Part shown: positions 26,653 through 35,224 of the stretch, one piece after another
Layout of the letters: each line of letters starts with the position of its first letter
Numbering within the stretch: position 1 is the stretch's first letter
NCBI GenBank assembly: GCA_041743125.1
Contig: JBGTNK010000127.1
Coordinates: forward strand, 1-42,434
Direction of reading: 5' to 3'
DNA length: 42,434 nt
DNA from: Terrimonas_B sp041743125
GTDB taxonomy: Bacteria; Bacteroidota; Bacteroidia; Chitinophagales; Chitinophagaceae
Notes under the pieces: generated by a model
The model's input: only the letters and a program-made list of their open reading frames with translations
What the model was told of the DNA's origin: nothing
The model's database searches: none
Position numbers and translations under genes: made by a program

Positions 26653-26724
26653 ATCAAACTAAATGTTTGGGTCTTGGAGGCAGTAAGCTTTAATACATTT
26701 TTCTAATAAGGATAACACAAAATA

Positions 26725-27666
26725 TTAATCCGGAACTTGTGTCAATACCCAATTACCGGTTCTCCTGTTCCATAAAATACTATAATCTTTCCCGTGTAAA
26801 AGTTTATAGGTTCGGAATCCATTATAATATTTCAAACGGAGCCAACCATGATTATAAATTTCAAATTTAAAAATAAAAGGCTCTCCTGTTTTTATCTCTG
26901 CTTGTTGAAAATTTTTCCCGTCATCGCTTAATAAAACTATTTCGGTTTTATTACTTTGAATAGTAAGTCCGATCCAACTGGGATCATTTGCCGCATCTGT
27001 ATTCCCGGGATTGGTTGGATTGTTCGGGTTGGCAGGTGGATTGGGTACAGGTATTGTGGGAACGGGGTTGGAAGGAGCTGAAGGATTTGAAGCAGTTGAC
27101 CTTGCAGAATTCCAACCAGTAGTTATTGCATTTAAACGGTCTCTTTTTGCAGGATGAGATGCGCTGGCCCTGTCTGTAGCGATGGCCTGCATAGCGGCAA
27201 GAGATTGTTGCAAGCTAGCGCCCAATTTTGCCATCATATATCCGGAAAAGGCATCCGCTTCTATTTCTTTTGGGGGGGTACTGCCGCCGCTGTTTACCAC
27301 GTGGTTATAATAATGATGACCCATTTCATGAGCCAGAACACTGATAGATGCCCATTTGGTTGAGGCGTATGCATCTATGTCTTCCAGGAAGTCATTATCA
27401 TAAATTATCCATCTTACCTGGTTGATGATGGTAGCATAGGCATTCCGGATTCCATATTGTTCGCGGACACTAAAGTTTTCTTTCCATTGAATGGTATCCA
27501 GCATCCCGTTAAGAATTGCCCTGGCCTCATATACAGATTGAAATTTTGGTTTTATTAAAGAACGGGGCGGCACTTTAAATCCGCAACCTGTTACTTTTTG
27601 AGCCAATAGATTTGTTATGGAAATAAAAAAAACAATACCGGATAAAAAAAACAGTTTTTTGTTCAT
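26725..27666 (-). CDS. Secreted M48-like zinc metalloprotease
   Basis: The 313-residue protein has a signal peptide (LFFLSGIVFFISITNLLAQ). A zinc-binding motif HEMGHH is at residues 113-118 in VLAHEMGHHYYNHV, and a second glutamate motif, KEIEADAFSGYMMAKLG (about 133-149), fits the third zinc ligand of gluzincin peptidases. A Pro/Asn-rich linker (about 195-225) joins the catalytic domain to a C-terminal beta-rich domain of about 90 residues (IGLTIQSNKTEIVLLSDDG to the end). The substrate is unknown; the linker and extra domain suggest surface or periplasmic binding. The prepro length is short for a classical M48, so the family call is moderate, but the motif is clear. Confidence 0.82.
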   Translation of the reverse strand: MNKKLFFLSGIVFFISITNLLAQKVTGCGFKVPPRSLIKPKFQSVYEARAILNGMLDTIQWKENFSVREQYGIRNAYATIINQVRWIIYDNDFLEDIDAYASTKWASISVLAHEMGHHYYNHVVNSGGSTPPKEIEADAFSGYMMAKLGASLQQSLAAMQAIATDRASASHPAKRDRLNAITTGWNSARSTASNPSAPSNPVPTIPVPNPPANPNNPTNPGNTDAANDPSWIGLTIQSNKTEIVLLSDDGKNFQQAEIKTGEPFIFKFEIYNHGWLRLKYYNGFRTYKLLHGKDYSILWNRRTGNWVLTQVPD

Positions 27667-27706
27667 AGCAACAATTTATTAATAAAAAATAATCCAATCC
27701 TTCAGC

Positions 27707-27804
27707 GCCGGTTAAAAGCTTTCTTTGTTTTCCTTTTTCAATTTTAAGGCCACAGTTTAAATTAATTCCTTTAGAATAATTTAGGAAATTTTATTTTAAC
27801 CGGC
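27707..27804. repeat. 98-bp interrupted palindrome with 11-bp perfect ends
   Basis: GCCGGTTAAAA (27707-27717) and TTTTAACCGGC (27794-27804) are perfect inverted arms. Inside, TTTCCT pairs with AGGAAA, and ATTTTAAGG pairs imperfectly with CCTTTAGAAT, so the whole element can fold as one long stem-loop. It lies 41 bp before the protease start codon. No flanking target duplication is seen. Confidence 0.6.
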
Positions 27805-27844
27805 ATTATCTCAGCTTACCCTTATAAAAATTTATTGAGATAAT
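27805..27844. repeat. 9-bp inverted repeat next to the palindrome
   Basis: ATTATCTCA (27805-27813) and TGAGATAAT (27836-27844) are perfect arms with 22 nt between them. The element begins exactly where the larger palindrome ends. It could be a hairpin or an operator. Confidence 0.45.
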
Positions 27845-28017
27845 AATACAGATCCGCATATTAATTTAGTAACCCAGGTAACCAATTATTGAAATCGATA
27901 AAAATAAAAGTCATTTCCACTCCAATTATGATCGGGAAAGAAGAAAAATATGTTTTTCCAGTAGTGCTCTCTCTCGGAGAGTTGAAATCAAATCAATCTC
28001 CGCTTCCTTTCATTTCT

Positions 28018-28025
28018 TACATTTG
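28018..28025 (+). promoter_or_regulatory. -7 box of gcvT
   Basis: TACATTTG matches TAnnTTTG exactly and lies 18 nt before the gcvT ATG. No TTG is found 19-21 nt upstream, so the promoter may need an activator or be weak. Confidence 0.5.
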
Positions 28026-28043
28026 CCAGCCAATTTAAACATC

Positions 28044-29129
28044 ATGAAGAACACAGCTTTTACAGATAAACATATTGCTCTTGGTGCAAAGATGGCCATA
28101 TTTGCCGGGTATAATATGCCGATAAGTTATAGCGGGATAAATGATGAACACGCCGCAGTTCGTAAAAATGCCGGAGTGTTTGATGTAAGTCATATGGGAG
28201 AGTTTATTATAAAAGGAGAAAATGCTCTCGACCTTATACAACGTGTGACCAGTAATGATGCTGCCAAATTAAAAAATGGACAGGCCCAGTATAGTTGCCT
28301 GCCCAATGAAACTGGTGGCATTGTTGATGATCTGCTGGTATATTGTATCGCGGAAAAAAATGTGTACATGCTGGTGGTTAATGCAGCTAATATTGAAAAA
28401 GATTGGGATTGGATCCGTAAGTACAATTTGAAAAATGCAGAGATGCAAAATATATCTGAGAAGACCTGCTTACTGGCTATCCAGGGTCCTAATGCAACGG
28501 GCATATTACAATCATTAACGGACATGGACATTTTGAACATGAAATATTACACATTTGCAAAAGGAGAGTTTGCCGGTATAAAAAATGTATTGGTAAGTGC
28601 AACTGGCTATACTGGTGCCGGTGGTGTGGAAATTTATTTTGAAGATAAAGATGGGGATGCTGATAAAATTTGGGAAGCCATTTTTAAAGCAGGGGAAGCA
28701 AAAGGGATAAAACCTATAGGACTTGGAGCCAGGGATACACTAAGGCTGGAAATGGGATTTTGTTTGTACGGAAACGATATTGACGATAATACTTCTCCGC
28801 TGGAGGCCGGCCTGGGGTGGATCACTAAATTCAATAAGGAGTTTACATCCAAAGAAATTTTTGAAAAACAAAAGGCAGAAGGGATAGAAAAAAAGCTGGT
28901 TGGTTTTGAAATGACAGACAAGGGAATACCCCGCCACGGATATGAAATTTGTGATGATTCAGGATCTTCTGTCGGGGTTGTTACTTCAGGCACTCAATCG
29001 CCCAGTCTCGGCAAAGCTATAGGCATGGGATATGTTCGTACGGCCTTTGCCGGTATCGATTCGAACATCTTCATTAAAGTGCGGGATAAAATGCTAAGAG
29101 CAAAAGTGGTAAAAATGCCTTTTTCATAA
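28044..29129 (+). CDS. gcvT: Aminomethyltransferase (glycine cleavage system T protein)
   Basis: GcvT takes the aminomethyl group from the H protein, releases ammonia and passes the one-carbon unit to tetrahydrofolate. The 361 residues are full length. Family marks are KMAIFAGYNMPISY, VFDVSHMGEF, QYSCLPNETGGIVDDLLVY, SATGYTGAGGVEIYF and GLGARDTLRLEMGFCLYGND (folate-binding region), ending with VTSGTQSPSLGKAIGMGYV. I use ATG 28044; an in-frame TTG at 28023 overlaps the -7 box and cannot be a start. gcvH and gcvP are not adjacent, as is usual in Bacteroidota. Confidence 0.95.
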   Translation: MKNTAFTDKHIALGAKMAIFAGYNMPISYSGINDEHAAVRKNAGVFDVSHMGEFIIKGENALDLIQRVTSNDAAKLKNGQAQYSCLPNETGGIVDDLLVYCIAEKNVYMLVVNAANIEKDWDWIRKYNLKNAEMQNISEKTCLLAIQGPNATGILQSLTDMDILNMKYYTFAKGEFAGIKNVLVSATGYTGAGGVEIYFEDKDGDADKIWEAIFKAGEAKGIKPIGLGARDTLRLEMGFCLYGNDIDDNTSPLEAGLGWITKFNKEFTSKEIFEKQKAEGIEKKLVGFEMTDKGIPRHGYEICDDSGSSVGVVTSGTQSPSLGKAIGMGYVRTAFAGIDSNIFIKVRDKMLRAKVVKMPFS

Positions 29130-29153
29130 TACTTTCCTGCCTGTATAACAACA

Positions 29154-29187
29154 TGTCAATTATTTCGGAGTTAGTTAATAATTGACA
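29154..29187. repeat. 11-bp perfect inverted repeat between gcvT and the SRPBCC gene
   Basis: TGTCAATTATT (29154-29164) and AATAATTGACA (29177-29187) are perfect arms with a 12-nt spacer. No T run follows, so it is not a normal terminator. It lies about 70 bp before the next start codon, a fitting place for an operator. Confidence 0.55.
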
Positions 29188-29259
29188 ACCGGTAAACCAG
29201 AAAGGCTTGATTTTTGATTAATAAGTCATTCACATATATAACCTTGTATACTGTAAAAT

Positions 29260-29736
29260 ATGTCCTCTATTCATCTTACTACTTTTATTGCAGCCCCGGT
29301 TGCCAGGGTTTTTGATCTAGCACGGAGTATTGAAATGCATAAACATTCAATGAACCAGCACAAGGAAGAAGCCGTGTCCGGAACCAGGTTTGGCCTGATG
29401 GAAAAAAATGAATTTGTGACATGGAAGGCAAAACATTTATTTAAGACAAGGTTTTTAAGGTCAGAGATTACAGAAATGAAAAAACCAGACATGTTCATTG
29501 ATGAACAGGTAAAAGGGGATTTCAAAAAAATGAAACATGTGCACCATTTTAAGCCTTGCGACAATGGTACTATAATGATTGACCTGCTTGAATTTGAGCC
29601 TCCCTATGGCACAGTAGGAAAATTTTTCAGTAAAATATATCTTACCCGCTATATGAAAAATTTGTTGGAGCAAAGGAATAAAACGCTGAAAGAATTTGCC
29701 GAAACTGAAAAATGGAGAAAATTCCTGAATAAATAA
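29260..29736 (+). CDS. SRPBCC (START-like) family protein
   Basis: The 158 residues match the cell-division/cyclase-type SRPBCC pattern: SSIHLTTFIAAPVARVFDLA at the N-terminus, VTWKAKHLFKTRFLRSEITE, a central VKGDFKKMKHVHHF, and a long C-terminal helix LTRYMKNLLEQRNKTLKEFA. Such proteins form a deep cavity that holds a hydrophobic ligand, here unknown. No signal peptide is present, so it is cytoplasmic. A -7-like TAACCTTG at 29239-29246 lies 13 nt before the start codon. comB follows 47 bp later on the same strand and may be co-transcribed. Confidence 0.85.
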   Translation: MSSIHLTTFIAAPVARVFDLARSIEMHKHSMNQHKEEAVSGTRFGLMEKNEFVTWKAKHLFKTRFLRSEITEMKKPDMFIDEQVKGDFKKMKHVHHFKPCDNGTIMIDLLEFEPPYGTVGKFFSKIYLTRYMKNLLEQRNKTLKEFAETEKWRKFLNK

Positions 29737-29783
29737 TTTCACCGCTACCAATTAAATTTCCTTTCTTTATTTTTTAACATGGC

Positions 29784-30512
29784 ATGAATAATAAACCTAC
29801 GCTTTATACATCTCTTTCTCCAGTCCTTTTAAATTTATATGACGTTAGTAACAGCATCGTGGTGATCATTGATGTGTTAAGAGCTACCTCCACCATTGCA
29901 ACTGCTTTGTATAACGGCGCCAGGGCAATAATACCTGTTGACAGCGTCAGCAGGTGCATTGAACTCGGCCGGCAAATAGAATGCATAACAGCCGGTGAAA
30001 GAGACGGGCAAATCGCTGAAGGTCTTTCATATGGTAATTCTCCTTTTGAATACCCAAAGGAATTTATTGGAAGTAAAACCCTGGTATTAACCACAACAAA
30101 TGGCACCAGACTTTTACATATTGCGCTGGAAAAAGGAGCCAAAGAAATCATAACAGGATCGTTTCCTAATTTGACGGCAGTTTGTGACCACCTTTTAGCA
30201 AAACAGCAAAACGTAATATTAGGCTGTGCCGCCTGGAAGGACAGGATAAATATAGAAGACATGTTATTTGCAGGCGCCGTTATTTCAAGGATTGGAAGCC
30301 AGTTTTCTATTAATTGCGATGCATCGCATATTGCTGAATCCACTTTTAGATCTGCAAAGAAAAACCTGGTTAGCTTCATGAAGAAAAATGAAGCCTCACA
30401 TTATCACCGCCTCATGAATTTTGGGCTTGAAAAAGACATACGCTACTGCCTTACCAGCGACAGCGCCAATATTTTACCTTTTTATAAAGATGGGGAACTG
30501 GTAATTAAATAG
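29784..30512 (+). CDS. comB: 2-phosphosulfolactate phosphatase (ComB-like)
   Basis: ComB removes phosphate from 2-phosphosulfolactate with Mg2+, a step known from archaeal coenzyme M synthesis. The 242 residues show family motifs: VVIIDVLRATSTIATALYNG, AGERDGQIAEGLSYGNSPFE, LVLTTTNGTRLL, VILGCAAWKDRINIEDMLFA and the C-terminal LEKDIRYCLTSDS. Bacterial ComB-like proteins are widespread without the rest of the coenzyme M pathway, so the physiological substrate here is unclear; sulfolactate production is one possibility. comA and comC are not in the window. The start codon overlaps a three-codon ATG GCA TGA (29779-29787), which is probably chance. Confidence 0.88.
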   Translation: MNNKPTLYTSLSPVLLNLYDVSNSIVVIIDVLRATSTIATALYNGARAIIPVDSVSRCIELGRQIECITAGERDGQIAEGLSYGNSPFEYPKEFIGSKTLVLTTTNGTRLLHIALEKGAKEIITGSFPNLTAVCDHLLAKQQNVILGCAAWKDRINIEDMLFAGAVISRIGSQFSINCDASHIAESTFRSAKKNLVSFMKKNEASHYHRLMNFGLEKDIRYCLTSDSANILPFYKDGELVIK

Positions 30513-30694
30513 CAGGATAATAAGTTGCCGGCGTTCTATATATTCAGAGCTTCGTTATTTTATCTGGAACATAAATGCAGCATTCGCTGCCAGTAAAAAA
30601 CCTTTAAAGGTACTTCCTTTTTTTCAGCCTAAAAGCTGAATAGAAATAATTATTATTTATTCCTTTTTATAAGGAAATCAGGCTTACATTCTTT

Positions 30695-30702
30695 TACATT
30701 TG
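30695..30702 (+). promoter_or_regulatory. -7 box of the SNF2 helicase gene
   Basis: TACATTTG matches TAnnTTTG exactly and lies only 14 nt before the TTG start codon. The transcript would have a leader of about 8-10 nt. No -33 TTG was found 19-21 nt upstream. Confidence 0.4.
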
Positions 30703-30716
30703 CCGATTAATCTTTT

Positions 30717-33700
30717 TTGGAATCCGGCTTTAATAAATTCATTGTACCCCATAAAATAGTACAAACTTTGGCATTACCACTTCTTCTGAAATATGTATAT
30801 ACTCATGGCACCGATGAGGTGATCCGGCGCGGTAAGAAAATTCATACCCTGGGGTATGCAGAGCTGGTGGAATATGATGATCTGTTTGGCTCGGCCGTTT
30901 TGCGTATTAAGGATGACAGCTATTCTACTTTTTATAAAGTAAATGTGCAGCGGTTCAAAGATGCGAAAGAACTCTCGGTGCGATGCAGTTGCCCATATAA
31001 TATCGGCGATATCTGCCGTCATGAAACCGCGGCACTTTTCCAATTGCAGGAAATGATGGACAGAGGCCAGTTGCAACCCGACGGAGTTAAATATGATCAG
31101 CGCCACACCGTGGCAAAGATGAAGACCATTGATTATAAAACTTTGCGATACTTGTCTTCGCCTGAAATTATAGAAGAAGCGGAAGCCTACCTTCAAAATA
31201 ATAAGGCGGTAATTGAACTTGCAGAAAATGAAATGGTGAAAGCATCTGTAAAAATAGATGGCTATAAATATGCTGTGATCATTCGAAGAAACGAAGAAAG
31301 GAATTTTGATACCAGTTGTGAATATGATGATGAAGAGCATCTGCTTTGTTTACCCAAAGTGATTGTGCTGATGCAATTGTTCAAAAAACACGGAGCTAAT
31401 TATTTTGACAGCATCCGAAATTGGGATAAGGATAAAAATAAATTGCTTGAAGCCTATGGCTATTCGCTGAAAGATGACCTGAAAGGCAAATTTGAGTTTG
31501 CTTATAAGGACGGGAAACCTTTTTTGCGTGTATTGGATTCAAATATAAAAAGGGTAGCCCCTGTAGCAGCTCCTTTAAGACCTGTTATTATCCCACAACG
31601 TGAAAGAGTGGCGGAAGTACAGGAAACAGGAGTAGAGGAGGTGGTGAAACCCGTACAACGGTTGGGTGTTGTTTTTAACTTCAATAAAAAAACCTATCCC
31701 TTTTTTACAATAGACGTCGTCATTGGAGAACCCAATGAAAATAATGATGGTTTTGCCGGGCATGCCGAAAAGCCTGATATCAGCCGCTACCTGGAAACAG
31801 AAAAGCTGCCAGAAGAAGACAGGCTGTTATTGACGCTGGTACGTAAGTTACAGGATACAGAGATCAATAAATATGTTAGCCGTAATTCTCCATTTTCAGG
31901 TATCTGGGAAAATATTATACACCAGGAAGAGGACGACCTGCCGGAAGAAACGAAAGAATTAATGGGAGAATATCTTTTTCCAAGACTAAAAAAACTTTGC
32001 GTTGAGCAGGGGGAAAATTCCTTGTTCTTTTTATTACACCAGGGTAAAAATTTTAAAACCAACAACCTGGATCCTATTCAGATGATAAAGGAAGAGGCGG
32101 CGCCATTTTTCCAGGTAAAGAAAAATTCTCATTTTACAATTGATTGTCGCGTAAGAGTGCAGGGTACAGATTATGACCTGGAGCAAAATGAAAGTAACAG
32201 CCCTTTGCTGTTTTTATACAATAACCAATTACATATCTGGCGCAATAATGAAGTAATTCACCTGATCGACCGGTTTTTACCTTCTGGTAAAATGGAGATT
32301 GCAAAGGATGACTGGACTAAAACCTTACATGAGTTTTTGTTGCCGCTTGCAAAAGAACATCGCGTTGATTTTGATAAATCTCTTATTCATGAAATCAAGG
32401 CCGGAGATCCTGAAGTAAAGTTGTTTTTGATAGAGAAAGGAGACTACCTTGTTTTTCAACCATCTTTTTCCTACAAAGGGTATGAAACTAAAGCGAGGGA
32501 CCGCGATGAGATCGTAGTGCCACACGGCGATACCGTTTTGATCGTTCATCGCAATCGGGAAGCAGAGAATCTTTTTATTTCCAACCTGCAAAAACTACAT
32601 TCCAATTTTATACTTAATGAGGAAAGTGGCTCCCTGGCATTAAAAGGAGCAGATGTATTAAAGAACAATTGGTTTTTTCTCTTTGTAGATGCAATGAAGG
32701 AAATAAAAACTCCGGTATTCGGATTTGAGGCGCTGAAAAATTTCCGGTTTAATACCGCCAAACCTCAAACCAAAATATTTATCAGCAACAATACCGATTG
32801 GTTTGATGCGAAAGTAGATATTGTTTTCGGCGATCAAAAAGTAACGGTTGCTGAAGTAAAAAGAGCATTGGCCAATAAACAACAGTTTGTCCAACTCAAT
32901 GATGGCACCTTAGGCATATTACCTGATGAGTGGCTAAAAAAATATTCATTGTTATTCCGGGTGGGCGAAGGAAATTCTAATAACCTGAAACTTTCCCGAT
33001 TTCACCTGAGCGTAGTGGATGAATTATATGAAAACCGGGACGAAGAGGAACTGGTTGTTCAACTGGAAGAAAAATATGAAAACTTAAAGCAATTCAATGC
33101 TATAAAAGAAATTGAGCCGCCAGCATCGTTAAAAGCTGTGTTGCGCCCCTACCAGGTAGCGGGTTATCAGTGGCTCAATTACCTCACCGAAATTAAGTGG
33201 GGCGGTATCCTGGCTGATGATATGGGTTTGGGTAAAACCGTTCAGGCCCTTTCTTTCCTGGATCATCTCAGACATCAACAAGGGCAGGTGAAAGCGTTAG
33301 TTGTATGCCCAACAACATTGATATACAACTGGGAAAATGAAATAAAAAAATTCACACCTGAACTAACCTATCGTATTCACCACGGGGCGGGACGTACCAG
33401 GTCAAGGGAAGAGATCATTGATCATGATGTTACGATCACAACCTATGGTACCTTGAGGAGTGATATTAAATTATTAATGAGTGTGATCTTTGATTACGTT
33501 GTTTTAGATGAAAGCCAGGCCATTAAAAATCCAACAAGCAAAGTGACTAAGGCCGCCTGCCTGCTCCAGGCAAAAAGCCGGTTATGTATGAGCGGTACAC
33601 CATTGCAGAATAACACGTTTGATGTATTTGCTCAAATGCATTTTTTAAACCCGGGCATGCTGGGCACTATGGAATTCTTCCGGCAGGAGTTCGCCATTCC

Positions 33701-34529
33701 TATTGATAAATTTGGAGAACAGGATAGAAAAGATCATTTGCGGAAAATTCTTTATCCTTTTATTTTGCGCAGAACAAAGGAACAGGTGGCAAAAGACCTT
33801 CCTGAAAAACAGGAAATGATACTATGGTGCGAAATGGAGGATGAACAGCGAAAAATTTATGATGCTTACCGAAACGATTTTCGTGATAAGATCCTTGGAA
33901 CTATTCAGGAACAGGGTATACAAAGGTCGCAGCTCACCATATTACAGGGGTTAATGAAGTTGCGGCAGATCTGCGATTCGCCGGCTATATTGAACGAGGA
34001 AGACAAATTTGAAAATCACTCCATCAAGCTTGATGAACTGGCAAGAGAGATAACTGAAAACATTAGTAATCATAAAGCCCTGATTTTTTCTCAGTTCCTT
34101 GGTATGCTTGCTTTGATAAGGAGCAAGCTGGACGAACTGGGTGTGAAGTATGAATATTTTGATGGCAGCACTTCGGCTCCCGACAGGCAAAGTGCGATAC
34201 AGAGTTTTCAGAACGATGATACGGTGCGAGTATTCTTAATTTCCCTGAAAGCAGGTGGAGTAGGATTAAATTTAACAGCTGCAGATTATGTCTACATCGT
34301 AGATCCCTGGTGGAATCCGGCAGTGGAACAACAAGCAATTGACCGCACCCACCGGATAGGACAAACCAAAAATATTTTTGCCTACCGTATGATCTGTAAG
34401 GATACTATAGAAGATAAAATTCTCCTGTTGCAGGATAAAAAGAGAGCACTGGCCAAAGACCTGATCTCAGACGATACTACTTTTGTAAAGAGCCTGAGCC
34501 GCGAAGACGTGGAGTATTTATTTAGCTAA
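30717..34529 (+). CDS. SWIM zinc-finger SNF2 family helicase/ATPase
   Basis: The 1270-residue protein is a DNA-translocating ATPase of the bacterial SNF2 (RapA/HepA-like) group. A SWIM zinc finger, CxC-x7-CxH, is at residues 90-102 (CSCPYNIGDICRHE). A large middle region of unknown fold spans about 110-800. The SNF2 ATPase begins about 808 (LRPYQVAGYQWLNYL), with Walker A DDMGLGKTVQ at about 833, VVLDESQAIKN at about 930 and SGTPLQNN; the C-terminal helicase lobe has GLNLTAADYVYIVDPWWNP and QAIDRTHRIGQT. The only start codon after the last in-frame stop is TTG 30717, since no ATG occurs before residue 113, inside the SWIM region's end. Roles in transcription recycling or DNA repair are inferred. 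Confidence 0.92.
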   Translation: MESGFNKFIVPHKIVQTLALPLLLKYVYTHGTDEVIRRGKKIHTLGYAELVEYDDLFGSAVLRIKDDSYSTFYKVNVQRFKDAKELSVRCSCPYNIGDICRHETAALFQLQEMMDRGQLQPDGVKYDQRHTVAKMKTIDYKTLRYLSSPEIIEEAEAYLQNNKAVIELAENEMVKASVKIDGYKYAVIIRRNEERNFDTSCEYDDEEHLLCLPKVIVLMQLFKKHGANYFDSIRNWDKDKNKLLEAYGYSLKDDLKGKFEFAYKDGKPFLRVLDSNIKRVAPVAAPLRPVIIPQRERVAEVQETGVEEVVKPVQRLGVVFNFNKKTYPFFTIDVVIGEPNENNDGFAGHAEKPDISRYLETEKLPEEDRLLLTLVRKLQDTEINKYVSRNSPFSGIWENIIHQEEDDLPEETKELMGEYLFPRLKKLCVEQGENSLFFLLHQGKNFKTNNLDPIQMIKEEAAPFFQVKKNSHFTIDCRVRVQGTDYDLEQNESNSPLLFLYNNQLHIWRNNEVIHLIDRFLPSGKMEIAKDDWTKTLHEFLLPLAKEHRVDFDKSLIHEIKAGDPEVKLFLIEKGDYLVFQPSFSYKGYETKARDRDEIVVPHGDTVLIVHRNREAENLFISNLQKLHSNFILNEESGSLALKGADVLKNNWFFLFVDAMKEIKTPVFGFEALKNFRFNTAKPQTKIFISNNTDWFDAKVDIVFGDQKVTVAEVKRALANKQQFVQLNDGTLGILPDEWLKKYSLLFRVGEGNSNNLKLSRFHLSVVDELYENRDEEELVVQLEEKYENLKQFNAIKEIEPPASLKAVLRPYQVAGYQWLNYLTEIKWGGILADDMGLGKTVQALSFLDHLRHQQGQVKALVVCPTTLIYNWENEIKKFTPELTYRIHHGAGRTRSREEIIDHDVTITTYGTLRSDIKLLMSVIFDYVVLDESQAIKNPTSKVTKAACLLQAKSRLCMSGTPLQNNTFDVFAQMHFLNPGMLGTMEFFRQEFAIPIDKFGEQDRKDHLRKILYPFILRRTKEQVAKDLPEKQEMILWCEMEDEQRKIYDAYRNDFRDKILGTIQEQGIQRSQLTILQGLMKLRQICDSPAILNEEDKFENHSIKLDELAREITENISNHKALIFSQFLGMLALIRSKLDELGVKYEYFDGSTSAPDRQSAIQSFQNDDTVRVFLISLKAGGVGLNLTAADYVYIVDPWWNPAVEQQAIDRTHRIGQTKNIFAYRMICKDTIEDKILLLQDKKRALAKDLISDDTTFVKSLSREDVEYLFS

Positions 34530-34579
34530 CAACTTATACATTGATCCTTCATTATTTATTGCTTTAATTCAGGATAGAA

Positions 34580-34807
34580 ATGTCAATAATAGATTTAAGT
34601 AAATTACCAGATGTAGAGATGGTATCAGCTGAGGTTCATAACGCCTGGATGGAATCCAAGCGGACCAATGGAATTACTTCGAGAAAGTCAGAAGAGGGAG
34701 AAGAACTGATGGTCCCTTACGAACAGCTATCAGAAAAAGCAAAGGATCTCGACAGAAATACAGTTAAGGCAGTATATGCTGCTATAACAAAACTCAGGGA
34801 AAAATAA
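34580..34807 (+). CDS. RyR domain-containing small protein
   Basis: The 75-residue protein reads VHNAWMESKRTNGI, ELMVPYEQLSEKAKDLDRNT and AVYAAITKLREK, which match the RyR domain (a repeat of ryanodine receptors, also found alone in bacteria). The bacterial role is unknown; nucleotide binding has been suggested for some RyR-containing proteins. It follows the SNF2 gene by 50 bp on the same strand with no terminator between, so it may be co-transcribed. No signal or membrane segment is present. Confidence 0.85.
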   Translation: MSIIDLSKLPDVEMVSAEVHNAWMESKRTNGITSRKSEEGEELMVPYEQLSEKAKDLDRNTVKAVYAAITKLREK

Positions 34808-34950
34808 TCAGGCTTTATCCCGGGAAATCTCAACGATAAAAAACGGGGGACCATGTTTTATTGTAGTCTTATTGGCTGATGTCAGGGCATCCTTTATGTA
34901 TTTCCCCAATTATAATTTAAATAAGAACTCCGGCCGCTGGACTGGAATAA

Positions 34951-34980
34951 ATAAAAAGTCCTCCGGTTAATTGGAGGACT
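34951..34980 (-). terminator. Intrinsic terminator of the small minus-strand unit
   Basis: AGTCCTCC (34957-34964) and GGAGGACT (34973-34980) form an 8-bp perfect stem with an 8-nt loop. On the minus strand it is followed by TTTTTATTTATT, so it works in that direction. On the plus strand no T run follows. Confidence 0.75.
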
Positions 34981-35010
34981 TAAATATAATGGGGGGTTAG
35001 TAAAGATGTA

Positions 35011-35166
35011 CTATTTTCTGCGCATACTGCTTGCTGAGGGTGATGAGCCCGAAATAAAAACACACAACACAGATTTGAACAAGCGGAATAAATTAAGTGA
35101 AGGTTTGTAATAGCTGCGATAAATTTTAGCTTCTTCGTGAGAGTGAACAATGTTCCTGTTTTTCAT
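35011..35166 (-). CDS. Small ORF of 51 codons, unknown product
   Basis: ATG at 35166 opens MKNRNIVHSHEEAKIYRSYY, continues through a mildly hydrophobic LFRLFKSVLCVFISG, and ends SASSMRRK at TAG 35011. No family is recognised. The support is its setting: a good promoter (35225-35256) lies about 50 nt before the ATG, and a strong terminator (34951-34980) 30 nt after the stop, giving a transcript of about 270 nt. The product is basic at both ends and may be membrane-associated. The alternative is that the transcript is a non-coding RNA and the ORF is chance. Confidence 0.45.
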   Translation of the reverse strand: MKNRNIVHSHEEAKIYRSYYKPSLNLFRLFKSVLCVFISGSSPSASSMRRK

Positions 35167-35224
35167 AATTGGATATGTTTATTTAAAAGGTTTAATGAAA
35201 AATGCAAACTGAAAGTATGCAATA

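Larger units (their letters stand above)
27667..28043. other. Divergent intergenic region with nested palindromes
   Basis: These 377 bp hold no ORF I can support but contain two adjacent inverted repeats (27707-27804 and 27805-27844). TACATTTG at 28018-28025 matches the -7 consensus and points at gcvT, with no -33 box in place. Confidence 0.6.

Noticed and set aside
29779..29787. Three-codon ATG GCA TGA overlapping the comB start
   Set aside because: A regulatory upstream ORF is possible, but so short a frame is expected by chance and nothing else supports it.
29804..30379. Open frame of 191 codons on the minus strand inside comB
   Set aside because: It is antisense to a well-supported gene. 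Such long shadows arise from codon use in the real frame.
30623..30676. Two 6-bp hairpins (TTCAGC/GCTGAA and TTCCTT/AAGGAA) between comB and the SNF2 gene
   Set aside because: They are short and AT-rich, and neither is followed by a T run. I could not assign a function.
30774..31340. Open frame of 188 codons on the minus strand inside the SNF2 gene
   Set aside because: It lies wholly opposite the N-terminal part of the helicase, including the SWIM motif, and has no start-site support.
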